Shown here: positions 8,123 through 14,376 of the stretch, in pieces | Layout: the number at the start of each line of letters is the position of its first letter | How positions within the stretch are numbered: position 1 is the first letter of the stretch | Origin: Proteobacteria bacterium UBA5122 | GTDB taxonomy: Bacteria; Pseudomonadota; Gammaproteobacteria; Tenderiales; Tenderiaceae | Assembly: GCA_002415485.1 (NCBI GenBank) | Contig: DHYU01000042.1 | Coordinates: 4,835-19,818, forward strand | Reading direction: 5' to 3' | DNA length: 14,984 bases | Notes under the pieces: model-generated | Seen by the model: the letters and a program-made list of their open reading frames with translations, nothing else | What the model was told of the DNA's origin: nothing | The model's database searches: none | Position numbers and translations under genes: made by a program

Positions 8123-8476
8123 TTACTGCCCCACCTTCACGAACGGCGCGATCGAGATGTAGAGCACCAGCAGGATCAGAGCCAGATAGACCAGCACCTG
8201 CAGCGGATTACGCCACAGATGTGACCAAAAGCCAGGGGGTGGTGTCTGTGCCGCCTCGGCCTGCATCCGCAGCAGACGCTGCTGTTGATAGTCGGCAATC
8301 AGCGCCTTGGCCGCCGTCAGCTGCGCGTCATCCTTCAGCCAAAGCGCCGGCATCGAGATACCCCACAAACCCGCAGGCGTCTCGTAAAAATCAAAGCCAT
8401 GCGCCAGCAACAACTGGATGATTTCTTCCCGCTCATCATCGGGCACACCACGCAAACGAAACACCTGGACCGCCAT
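8123..8476 (-). CDS. DUF6164 family small membrane-anchored protein
   Basis: A 117-residue protein of unknown function. The N-terminal half (FRLRGVPDDEREEIIQLL, then GFDFYETPAGLWGISMPALW) has the character of the DUF6164 family, which resembles a small ferredoxin-like signal-transduction or putative metal-binding fold (family function unknown). A Gln-rich helix (about 60-75) leads to one C-terminal transmembrane helix, residues about 90-112 (PLQVLVYLALILLVLYISIA). The ATG at 8476 is preceded on the minus strand by AGGTAAGG. Its stop codon directly abuts the stop of the convergent ALDH7 gene with no base between, so there is no room for an ordinary terminator. A CATAAT hexamer at 8514-8519 on the minus strand could be its -10 box, but no matching -35 is seen. 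Confidence 0.75.
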   Translation of the reverse strand: MAVQVFRLRGVPDDEREEIIQLLLAHGFDFYETPAGLWGISMPALWLKDDAQLTAAKALIADYQQQRLLRMQAEAAQTPPPGFWSHLWRNPLQVLVYLALILLVLYISIAPFVKVGQ

Positions 8477-8662
8477 ATCGCCTTACCTTTTGGACTCTCC
8501 CCACATCCGGTCTATTATGCGTGCTAAATGTGCCGTACGCGACCCAGGCAGGAATAGTCGCGCAACGTAGGACTGGCACTCCGGGCCAGATCGGTAGACA
8601 ATGACGGCACTCAGTGGCCCCGATACAACTTGGGCATTCAAAGAAGTACATAAGGAGTTGGT

Positions 8663-9523
8663 ATGACCACATTGGTGATCGGCGCAACCGGAAGCGTCGG
8701 CAAGGACGTGTTGGCAAGTCTCGCAGCCAAAGGCGTGGCTGTGCGTGGCCTCAGCCGTTACAAGGCCAAACTGGACAAGTTCCCCACCGGTGCAGAGGGT
8801 GTTGCGGGCGATTTGACCGTGCCTGGCAGCCTGGGCAGCGCCTTTCATGGCGTCAAACGCCTGTTCCTGCTCACACCACTCGATAAAAACGAGATCCAGA
8901 TCGGTATCAATGCCATTACTGCCGCCAAGGCCTGTGGTGTGGAATACATTGTGCACATGTCCGTGCCACTGCCCGCGGGCGCCGACCAGGTACCGCACTT
9001 CCGCAACAAGGTGCTGATCGAAAAGCGCCTGCAAGAGAGCGGCATCGCGCACACCATCCTGCGCCCCAACAACTTCTTCCAGAACGATCTGTGGGTACAT
9101 GCCGCCGTCATGGCCTATAACACCTATCCACAACCGCTGGGCAACATCGGCCTCAACCGGGTAGATTCACGCGACGTGGCAGACGCAGTAGTCAATGCGC
9201 TCACCAGTGACGCGTTTATCGGCCAGAATATTGAGCTACATGGACCTGATGTGCTGACCGGCGACAGCATCGCTGCCACCTTCAGCCAGCACCTGGGGCG
9301 CGAGATTCGTTACGCCGGTGATGATTTGGAAGCTTGGGCCAAACAGTCCCAACACATGATGCCGGCGTGGATGGTGAATAACTTCAAGCTGATGTATCAG
9401 TTCTTCCAGCAGCACGGCTTGAAGGCCAGCGACGAGGCACTGAAGGCACAAGAGGCCATCATCGGCCATCCACCGCGCCGTTTTGACGACTTCGTCAGCA
9501 ACGTCATCCAAACCTGGAAATAA
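8663..9523 (+). CDS. NmrA-like atypical SDR, NAD(P)-binding protein
   Basis: A 286-residue cytoplasmic protein with an N-terminal Rossmann motif GATGSVG (residues 7-13), a conserved GLSRYKAKLDKFP segment after strand 2, a GDLTVPGSL motif, and the NmrA/HSCARG-type block HFRNKVLIEKRLQESG followed by HTILRPNNFFQN (about residues 112-143). The classical SDR YxxxK is not evident, as expected in the NmrA group. Members act as redox-sensing NAD(P) binders or as quinone/azo oxidoreductases and isomerases; the actual substrate cannot be read here. AAGGAG lies 7 nt before the ATG at 8663. It stands alone: the 186-bp upstream gap is divergent from the DUF6164 gene, and a hairpin follows the stop codon. 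Nothing in the neighbours points to a pathway. Confidence 0.8.
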   Translation: MTTLVIGATGSVGKDVLASLAAKGVAVRGLSRYKAKLDKFPTGAEGVAGDLTVPGSLGSAFHGVKRLFLLTPLDKNEIQIGINAITAAKACGVEYIVHMSVPLPAGADQVPHFRNKVLIEKRLQESGIAHTILRPNNFFQNDLWVHAAVMAYNTYPQPLGNIGLNRVDSRDVADAVVNALTSDAFIGQNIELHGPDVLTGDSIAATFSQHLGREIRYAGDDLEAWAKQSQHMMPAWMVNNFKLMYQFFQQHGLKASDEALKAQEAIIGHPPRRFDDFVSNVIQTWK

Positions 9524-9529
9524 ATGACT

Positions 9530-9564
9530 GGCTAACGTGCCCCTGATACACGGGTGCGTTAGCC
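9530..9564. terminator. Terminator-like hairpin after the NmrA-like gene
   Basis: Arms of 13 bp (GGCTAACGTGCCC at 9530-9542, GGGTGCGTTAGCC at 9552-9564) pair with two G-T wobbles around a 9-nt loop. It starts seven nt after the stop codon at 9523 and lies between two convergent genes. No T-run follows on either strand, so it may act with Rho or as an mRNA 3' stabiliser rather than as a classical intrinsic terminator. Confidence 0.6.
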
Positions 9565-9607
9565 CACCTCTCGCCGCCAGCCGCGTGGTGACTCGAATCA
9601 AAAACCA

Positions 9608-9961
9608 TCAACGCTCGGGCGCGATGATCTCTTGAATCAACACCCACGGCGCGACCACCACCGCCCAAAACTCGGGCTGTCGCTCAACCCAACCCTTGGC
9701 GTCATCCATCGTTGGATGGCAGACCTGAGCGGCCTTCATCCAGGCCTCTACCCGCTCTTTGTCGTCTTCTGAGACGGCCAGGGCCACATCCACCAGGTCG
9801 ACCCCCGGCACCACCTTGATCACCACCCCGCGCGCAAAGTGGCGCTCCAGTTCCGGCCAAGACAGACGCCCGGTCTCCGCATTTAATCTCGCCCGCGCCT
9901 CAGCCCGCAACCGTTCTGCCTCGACGAGCAAGACATGAGATTTGCCAGTGTCATCGCTCAT
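9608..9961 (-). CDS. DUF2288 family protein
   Basis: A 117-residue protein of unknown function matching the DUF2288 family by eye: RLRAEARARLNAETGRLSWP near the start, LERHFARGVVIKV, then VDLVDVALAVSEDDKERVEAWM, and the C-terminal WAVVVAPWVLIQE (about residues 98-110). It is soluble and has no signal peptide. Translation can be read back to a TTG at 10003, but the ATG at 9961 fits better: it gives MSDDTGKSH and has a GGGGG purine run six nt upstream on the minus strand. It is convergent with the NmrA-like gene and divergent from the PDC-sensor gene across a 348-bp gap. Nothing indicates its partner or pathway. Confidence 0.75.
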   Translation of the reverse strand: MSDDTGKSHVLLVEAERLRAEARARLNAETGRLSWPELERHFARGVVIKVVPGVDLVDVALAVSEDDKERVEAWMKAAQVCHPTMDDAKGWVERQPEFWAVVVAPWVLIQEIIAPER

Positions 9962-10309
9962 TGTGCCCCCAATCTTTCTGCTCAATACAAAAACAAGCGG
10001 CAATTATAAAACAATTCCCCCCCACCCCCTAATGTCCTCACCATTGTTGACGATAACGCCCAGGCGTTGGTTGGCACAAATACGGTATTTCAAGATTAAT
10101 CTGCCACACGATTAAGCTGAATCGGCAAGATTTATGCTTTAACTTCATAAGACCCCGAATTTTGTCTCCACGATGACAATCATGTGTATTTATTGCCCCA
10201 ATTACTAGTGATGCGCACCATTCATGTGCAAAACAAAATTTTCAGTTAGCTGAATCGAGGCACATGCTTTACGTTAGTCGACAGTTTCTTCAAACCAGGA
10301 GTTCTCAAC
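9962..10309. promoter_or_regulatory. 348-bp AT-rich intergenic region with repeated motifs
   Basis: Divergent region between the DUF2288 gene and the PDC-sensor gene, with no believable gene. It holds a 14-bp palindrome (AACGCC at 10055-10060, GGCGTT at 10063-10068) directly after TTGACG, a C-rich run near 10018-10028, the paired AGCTGAATCG...ATGCTTTA motifs listed separately, and a repeated TCATGTG (about 10180 and 10222). No clean sigma-70 promoter stands out. The amount of structure suggests control of the downstream sensor gene by one or more factors. Confidence 0.4.
10115..10271 (+). repeat. Spaced direct repeat AGCTGAATCG...ATGCTTTA (two copies)
   Basis: The 10-mer AGCTGAATCG occurs at 10115-10124 and 10248-10257. 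Each is followed by GCA and then ATGCTTTA (10134-10141 and 10264-10271). The copies are about 130 bp apart; the second ends 38 nt before the ATG at 10310. Each core is also partly dyad-symmetric (CGATT...AATCG at the first, TTCAG...CTGAA at the second). This may be a tandem operator; chance is not excluded. Confidence 0.4.
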
Positions 10310-11260
10310 ATGTCTACCATGAGCTATATCAGCGTTCTTGACCGGTATCACGAATACCAGGCGCCGATCCATGAAATTCTGGCCTCGATCCTCACCGGCA
10401 TCGCTGAAGAACCACTCTTCCAAAACAAGGCTACCCGTTGCCAGGCGATGCAGTCCCTGGGCAAGCGTTACCCGTTCATCGAATTGCTGTATGTCTTGGA
10501 TGAAAAAGGAGTACAACAAGGAGATAGTGTCGGCACTGACAGCAGCCATCCAGCCGCCTATACCGGCAATGGCATTTCACGCCAACATCGTCCCTATTTC
10601 AAATTAGCCCGTGATATAGAAATAGGCGAGGTCACTATCACCGAACCGTACCTATCATCTGTTGATAGTCAATTGTGTGTCTCAGCCACCATGCGTTGGG
10701 GCAGTGACAACACACAGGGCTACCTGGTCATTGATGCCGATCTGTTGATGTTGGTTGAATTTCTGATGGGCGATAGCCAACGTCGAAAATTTCAGCCATT
10801 TTTCAAATGGGTCTATACCGTGATCGTTGCTGGACTATTTATCGTCGTCGCGGCACTGCTGTATTCGGCCTTCCACGAACTTTATTTGATGACACATGAC
10901 TCGACAGGGGCCGAAGAGAGCAAGCTAAAAACCTTTGGCGTCATTATCTTTCTGACACTGGCGCTCGCGATCTTTGATCTAGGCAAAACCACACTCGAAG
11001 AAGAAGTGCTGATGCATAAAGACATCTTTCGCCATAGCTCCACCCGCCGCACGATCACTCGTTTCGTTGCCGCCATCCTGATCGCGGTATCGATTGAAGC
11101 CTTATTGCTGATGTTCAAGGCAGCACTGGGCCAAGGTGAGATGCTCGTGCACGCGGTATGGATGATGCTCGCGGCGGTCGGCCTGCTGATCGGTCTTGGT
11201 CTCTATGTTTATCTCGGTGCCAAGGCAGAGGCCTTATTGACCAAACGAACAGCTCGTTAA
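10310..11260 (+). CDS. PDC/Cache-like sensor domain protein with four C-terminal transmembrane helices
   Basis: A 316-residue protein. Residues about 10-150 resemble a PDC/Cache ligand-sensing fold: a long N-terminal helix, FIELLYVLDEKGVQQGDSVG, the signature RQHRPYFKLA (91-100), a turn GEVTITEPYLSS, and a closing strand TQGYLVIDADL. Four hydrophobic helices follow at about 165-188, 207-225, 250-271 and 279-303, with a charged loop between helices 2 and 3. Cache domains usually sit outside the membrane after an N-terminal helix; here no signal or helix precedes the domain, so it is predicted to be cytoplasmic. No kinase, cyclase, HAMP or methyl-accepting output is present. AGGAG lies 8 nt before the ATG. 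The stop overlaps the stop of the convergent haemoglobin gene. Function is unknown; signalling or a membrane regulatory role is inferred from the fold only. Confidence 0.7.
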   Translation: MSTMSYISVLDRYHEYQAPIHEILASILTGIAEEPLFQNKATRCQAMQSLGKRYPFIELLYVLDEKGVQQGDSVGTDSSHPAAYTGNGISRQHRPYFKLARDIEIGEVTITEPYLSSVDSQLCVSATMRWGSDNTQGYLVIDADLLMLVEFLMGDSQRRKFQPFFKWVYTVIVAGLFIVVAALLYSAFHELYLMTHDSTGAEESKLKTFGVIIFLTLALAIFDLGKTTLEEEVLMHKDIFRHSSTRRTITRFVAAILIAVSIEALLLMFKAALGQGEMLVHAVWMMLAAVGLLIGLGLYVYLGAKAEALLTKRTAR

Positions 11261-11697
11261 TCAGTAACGCTCGGCGGTTCTGGATGGATGATGCGGCGTT
11301 TATAGGCAAAGTGATAATCACGATAGAAGCTCTCCAGTGAAGGCTTCGTCACCTGTTTCATAAATGCCGCATCGATCTTTAGCCAACGCTCGGCTAACGA
11401 AGAGGAGATGCCCGCCTCGACCAGCGACTGGGCCAACAACTCATGCCTCAGGTCCGACAACTCAGGCGTCACGTACATATGCTCATGCACCTGCCGCAGC
11501 GGTTTGCCCAAATATTTGGGCCCACCCATCTTTTCGCCCATGAATGAGGTCTGCCGGCCTTCGATCGCGGTTTGATCGTGACCTGCGAAGAACTTGCCCA
11601 GCCAGGGATGGGCGTAGACCTTGTCGTAGAAAATCTTGTGTACCCGTTGCAGTGTAGGCTCACCGCCCACGGCTTCGTATAAGGTTTGGTTGACCAT
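11257..11697 (-). CDS. Truncated haemoglobin (TrHb, YjbI/COG2346 family)
   Basis: A small haem protein that binds O2/NO; bacterial members often serve in nitric oxide detoxification or sensing. The 146 residues show the 2-on-2 globin pattern: LYEAVGGEPTLQRV, FYDKVYAHPWLGKFF with the B10 tyrosine Y24 and CD1 phenylalanine, Gln42/Gln49 in the E-helix region, the GGPKYLGK loop (58-65), and the proximal histidine H71 in QVHEHMYVTPEL. A C-terminal tail of about 25 residues goes beyond the usual fold. Group I is suggested by the GGPxYxG spacing. I chose the ATG at 11697, eight nt from a strong AGAGGAGG at 11706-11713; an upstream GTG at 11706 overlaps that site. An NsrR-type inverted repeat lies 41 nt upstream, pointing to nitric oxide induction. 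It lies downstream of a TetR gene on the same strand and is convergent with the PDC-sensor gene. Confidence 0.92.
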   Translation of the reverse strand: MVNQTLYEAVGGEPTLQRVHKIFYDKVYAHPWLGKFFAGHDQTAIEGRQTSFMGEKMGGPKYLGKPLRQVHEHMYVTPELSDLRHELLAQSLVEAGISSSLAERWLKIDAAFMKQVTKPSLESFYRDYHFAYKRRIIHPEPPSVTD

Positions 11698-11738
11698 TGG
11701 CGTCACCTCCTCTGATCACTCTAGCCTCTTCATCCATA

Positions 11739-11761
11739 AAGATTCAAGAAAAATACATCTT
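11739..11761 (-). promoter_or_regulatory. NsrR-type (nitric-oxide repressor) operator upstream of the truncated haemoglobin gene
   Basis: A 23-bp 11-1-11 inverted repeat. Read towards the haemoglobin gene, the first half is AAGATGTATTT, a perfect match to the gamma/beta-proteobacterial NsrR half-site, then a single T, then TCTTGAATCTT (7 of 11). The outer bases extend into a perfect 9-bp dyad, CATAAAGAT (11735-11743) and ATCTTTATG (11757-11765). NsrR is an iron-sulphur repressor that releases DNA on nitric oxide. A TATTTT inside the site could be the -10 box; an alternative TTGAAT/TAGAGT pair with 18-nt spacing would give a very short leader. Confidence 0.65.
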
Positions 11762-11788
11762 TATGTCGTATTCCCGAATCGAGCTGAA

Positions 11789-12361
11789 TTATAAACTGGT
11801 CATCAAACGTCGCATCTGCCGTTCAAACAAACGGCGATCCTTCATGCCATTCGCTAACAAAATCGCCCCCTGAATTGTCGCCACCAATTGAATCGCGGCC
11901 TCTTTCGAATCATCGCGCCCCATCGCAGCAAACTGTTCGCTCAGCCAATTGATATGCAAACGAAACAAAGTCTCCGCCTTGGCCACCAATTCAGGCTTGG
12001 CTTGGAATTTATTCAATTCCAAGGTAAGTCCTCCTACAGGACAGCCCCATGCCGTCAATGACTCGCGATTTTCAATCAGCATTTGCAACGAGGCCCGAAT
12101 CCGTTCTTGTGGCTCTGGCAGCAAATTCCACAGACTATGCGCCTGGGCAAGACTGCGACGGCGCTCATCAATCACGGCCTCGACAATCGCATCCTTACTA
12201 CGAAAATAATAATAGACGTTGCCAAGCGGCACCTTGGAGCGCTCGGCAATCTGAGCCAGTGTCGTTTGCGCAAAACCCTGGCGATGGATCAACTCCATTG
12301 CCGCCCGCAACAACTGTTGATGTTTGACCCGGGCACCATGGCGCAGCCCTGCATGCATCAT
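11789..12361 (-). CDS. TetR/AcrR family transcriptional regulator
   Basis: A 190-residue repressor-type protein. The N-terminal helix-turn-helix spans about residues 15-60 (AAMELIHRQGFAQTTLAQIA, then LGNVYYYFRSKDAIVEAV), the classic TetR signature. The C-terminal ligand domain carries GCPVGGLTLELNK (107-119). A Gly-Cys at this place is shared with NemR-like TetR regulators, where that cysteine senses electrophiles, so C108 is a plausible redox switch (inference). The start is the ATG at 12361 or the next one at 12358; no strong ribosome binding site is seen. It lies 18 nt after the stop of the outer-membrane protein gene, so the two are probably co-transcribed and it may regulate that operon. 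The haemoglobin gene follows 91 nt downstream but appears to have its own control site. Confidence 0.93.
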   Translation of the reverse strand: MMHAGLRHGARVKHQQLLRAAMELIHRQGFAQTTLAQIAERSKVPLGNVYYYFRSKDAIVEAVIDERRRSLAQAHSLWNLLPEPQERIRASLQMLIENRESLTAWGCPVGGLTLELNKFQAKPELVAKAETLFRLHINWLSEQFAAMGRDDSKEAAIQLVATIQGAILLANGMKDRRLFERQMRRLMTSL

Positions 12362-12379
12362 CGTTTCAACCCTGCCCCG

Positions 12380-13627
12380 CTAGAAAAACATATATGTGAC
12401 CAACGTCGTCTCTCGCATATCTGCAGCATTGCGTGCCTGATAGGTATCCTGCACCTCTAGTCGCACGATGACCGGCATCGGAATCACCCCGGCCAGATAT
12501 GCCGACATACCGCTCCATGACAGAGATAGACGCCACTGATTTGCCTCACGATTGGTATGTTCGCTCATGGCAGATGTATCAGTCCCGACCCGCGAGACAT
12601 AGACATCGACCTCTTTCTGCCAGCGGCGCCACAAAATACCGGTACGCCAATCCGTAGACCAGCTGTAACCTAACTCGGCCTCATAATCCCATTGATCGCT
12701 CAGGTCACGTTTGAGTTCTTCACGGGCACTCACTGGTGCCAGTAAACCTGTGTTCGCCACGCGCATGGTGCGGGTGTCCGTCGTCTGCACCGTACGCTTA
12801 CCCAGCAAACGGGCATCCAGGCCATATCCCAGCTCTCGATACCATTCCAGCTGCATCATCAGATCATCCGAACCATCATCCAGTGGCACATCAAACAGGT
12901 CATCTGCACGATCCTCGTCCGCCACACCTTGCCGCCAACCACCCGACAATACCAACCCTTGATCATCCGTGTGATGAAACCGCCAAACGAATCCAAACAC
13001 CAGTTCACCGAGACCACTATGTTCCTCCGACTGAATTGAATCGTAGGCATAGCCGAAGACCGGATCAGTTAGCAGCCGTTCAAACCCGGCCACCCCCAAG
13101 GGCTCACTCGCCCCTGCACCAACGGGGGCAAACGGATAATTGGTCTGGGATGTGGGCTGGCTGGCATTAAAGGCAGGATTCCAGCCCACAGTGCCACCGC
13201 TCATCCCCAGAGAAATTTTGCTCTCACTCTTACCGTAGGAAAAATACCCACCCAGAGACAGATCTGCACTCAGGCCATAACCGTAGGTCACCACGGCGCC
13301 CTGCATTGCAACTCGCTGACTGACTTCTGTGGTCCCCAGTGTTGCTCCCGCACCTAACGGGGCTAGCGCTGACAGCATGGACGCATCAACCTTGAGGCCA
13401 TCTGCCTGATACGCTAAAGCATGGGCACGCCCCGCCTGATCAAACCATCGATCAGCGGATATATGCTTTGGCTCCACCCGCAATGACCATACGTGCTTCG
13501 GTGATAACAATACGATACCGTGCTTCAACGCTGCAGGCACCTGTAAAGCCCCTGGGGCCGCCTCCGCCCAGGCATCTCCTGCGATACTACATACCCCAAT
13601 CAAAACAGACCAAGACCATAAACGCAT
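12380..13627 (-). CDS. Outer-membrane beta-barrel protein of unknown function
   Basis: A 415-residue exported protein. It begins with a Sec signal peptide, residues 1-21 (MRLWSWSVLIGVCSIAGDAWA), with likely cleavage before EAAPG. The rest is rich in alternating amphipathic strands with Gly/aromatic residues (TYGYGLSADLSLGGYFSYGK, LGELVFGFVWRFHH, YEAELGYSWSTDWRTGILWRRW) and ends in TLVTYMFF, the C-terminal phenylalanine that the BAM machinery recognises. A long polar loop with GWNPAFNASQPTSQTNYPF (about 148-166) may be extracellular. No named family was recognised; a FadL-like or phenol-pathway-type barrel is possible but unproven. GAGGAG lies about 6 nt before the ATG at 13627. A TetR gene follows after 18 nt, suggesting a substrate-responsive porin/transporter operon. 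Confidence 0.75.
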   Translation of the reverse strand: MRLWSWSVLIGVCSIAGDAWAEAAPGALQVPAALKHGIVLLSPKHVWSLRVEPKHISADRWFDQAGRAHALAYQADGLKVDASMLSALAPLGAGATLGTTEVSQRVAMQGAVVTYGYGLSADLSLGGYFSYGKSESKISLGMSGGTVGWNPAFNASQPTSQTNYPFAPVGAGASEPLGVAGFERLLTDPVFGYAYDSIQSEEHSGLGELVFGFVWRFHHTDDQGLVLSGGWRQGVADEDRADDLFDVPLDDGSDDLMMQLEWYRELGYGLDARLLGKRTVQTTDTRTMRVANTGLLAPVSAREELKRDLSDQWDYEAELGYSWSTDWRTGILWRRWQKEVDVYVSRVGTDTSAMSEHTNREANQWRLSLSWSGMSAYLAGVIPMPVIVRLEVQDTYQARNAADMRETTLVTYMFF

Positions 13628-13811
13628 ACGTTACTCCTCACAAAAACGTACGTCCCAACGCTCCTTGGTTTCTCAACATCTGTATCGGCACTACCATCAT
13701 GAGCAATACACTTGATGATGTGATACACCGACGCATCTGCCCCAATAACCGCAAAGCACTCCTCTTTAAACCCGGCCCATCGGTTAATTATTATTAGTAA
13801 CGACGAGCACA

Positions 13812-13860
13812 TTATTTAGGCGCTACGCGCCTCAATACTTTTGTTACCATACCTAAATAA
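13812..13860. promoter_or_regulatory. Two overlapping, mutually exclusive dyads in a divergent promoter region
   Basis: An outer perfect 9-bp dyad pairs TTATTTAGG (13812-13820) with CCTAAATAA (13852-13860). Inside it, AGGCGC (13818-13823) pairs with GCGCCT (13827-13832) across TAC. The two share AGG at 13818-13820, so only one can form at a time. A -10-like TATAAA at 13877-13882 would start transcription near 13889, placing the dyads upstream of the transcript as a DNA operator. The wider gap 13628-13909 (282 bp) contains nothing else convincing. Confidence 0.45.
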
Positions 13861-13909
13861 ATTTTGCGAATTTCCTTATAAAAACTACTAACTAAGGGAA
13901 CCATCCCCA

Positions 13910-14299
13910 ATGAAAGACCGCATCTGCACCTACTGTTATCACGTTGGCCAACCCACCACCCAAGGCGTAGGGAGCTTTGCGGTCGACGGCCTGATCTGGA
14001 TGATGTTCTTCAGCCTGGCCATGATGTCTTCACTCTTCCCGCTGATGATCATCCCTGTTGCTTGGACCGCATACCACATCGCGATCTATCGCAAATCCAC
14101 CTGTCCCAAGTGTGGCCGCATCAACATGGTCAGTCTCACCAGCCGCAAGGGTAAACGGGCACTCAGGGGCCCAACCGTCAAGGTCACTTATTTTTCTGAA
14201 GATGGCTCAGAGCACGACACCCAGCCAGCACCTCAACAACACCGCCGTGCCAATGATCGACGTGCGAGCGACCGCCAAACCGACACACCTTCATCATAA
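13910..14299 (+). CDS. Small LITAF-like zinc-ribbon membrane protein
   Basis: A 129-residue protein. Two CxxC pairs, C6/C9 (CTYC) and C65/C68 (CPKCG), flank one hydrophobic stretch at about residues 24-61 (LIWMMFFSLAMMSSLFPLMI). A split zinc ribbon around a membrane-inserting hairpin is the architecture of LITAF/SIMPLE proteins, where both Cys pairs come together on the cytoplasmic face as one zinc site. The tail (about 72-129) is basic then polar and likely disordered (QHRRANDRRASDRQTD). A purine-rich AAGGGA precedes the ATG at 13910 by 10 nt. It is divergent from the outer-membrane protein gene and ends 30 nt before a shared terminator. Homology to eukaryotic LITAF is by architecture only; a generic zinc-ribbon membrane protein is the alternative. 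Function is unknown. Confidence 0.6.
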   Translation: MKDRICTYCYHVGQPTTQGVGSFAVDGLIWMMFFSLAMMSSLFPLMIIPVAWTAYHIAIYRKSTCPKCGRINMVSLTSRKGKRALRGPTVKVTYFSEDGSEHDTQPAPQQHRRANDRRASDRQTDTPSS

Positions 14300-14329
14300 G
14301 TTCGATCAAAACAGATCATCATCCAAGAA

Positions 14330-14356
14330 AAAAGGGGAGCGAAAAGCCCCCCTTTT
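14330..14356. terminator. Bidirectional Rho-independent terminator
   Basis: Arms AAAAGGGGAGC (14330-14340) and GCCCCCCTTTT (14346-14356) pair with one A-C mismatch around the loop GAAAA. On the minus strand the stem is followed by six Ts, a strong terminator for the RoxA-like gene that ends at 14377. On the plus strand four Ts end the stem, adequate for the LITAF-like gene ending at 14299. Confidence 0.85.
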
Positions 14357-14376
14357 GGATTATCAACACCACTGAG

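Noticed and set aside
10018..10028. C-rich run as a structured element
   Set aside because: A simple homopolymer-like stretch with no partner G-run nearby.
13638..13736. Minus-strand 32-codon frame ending 10 nt before the outer-membrane protein start, possible leader peptide
   Set aside because: Its ribosome binding site is weak (GGGG only three nt away) and no attenuator structure accompanies it. It could be chance; conservation would be needed to accept it.
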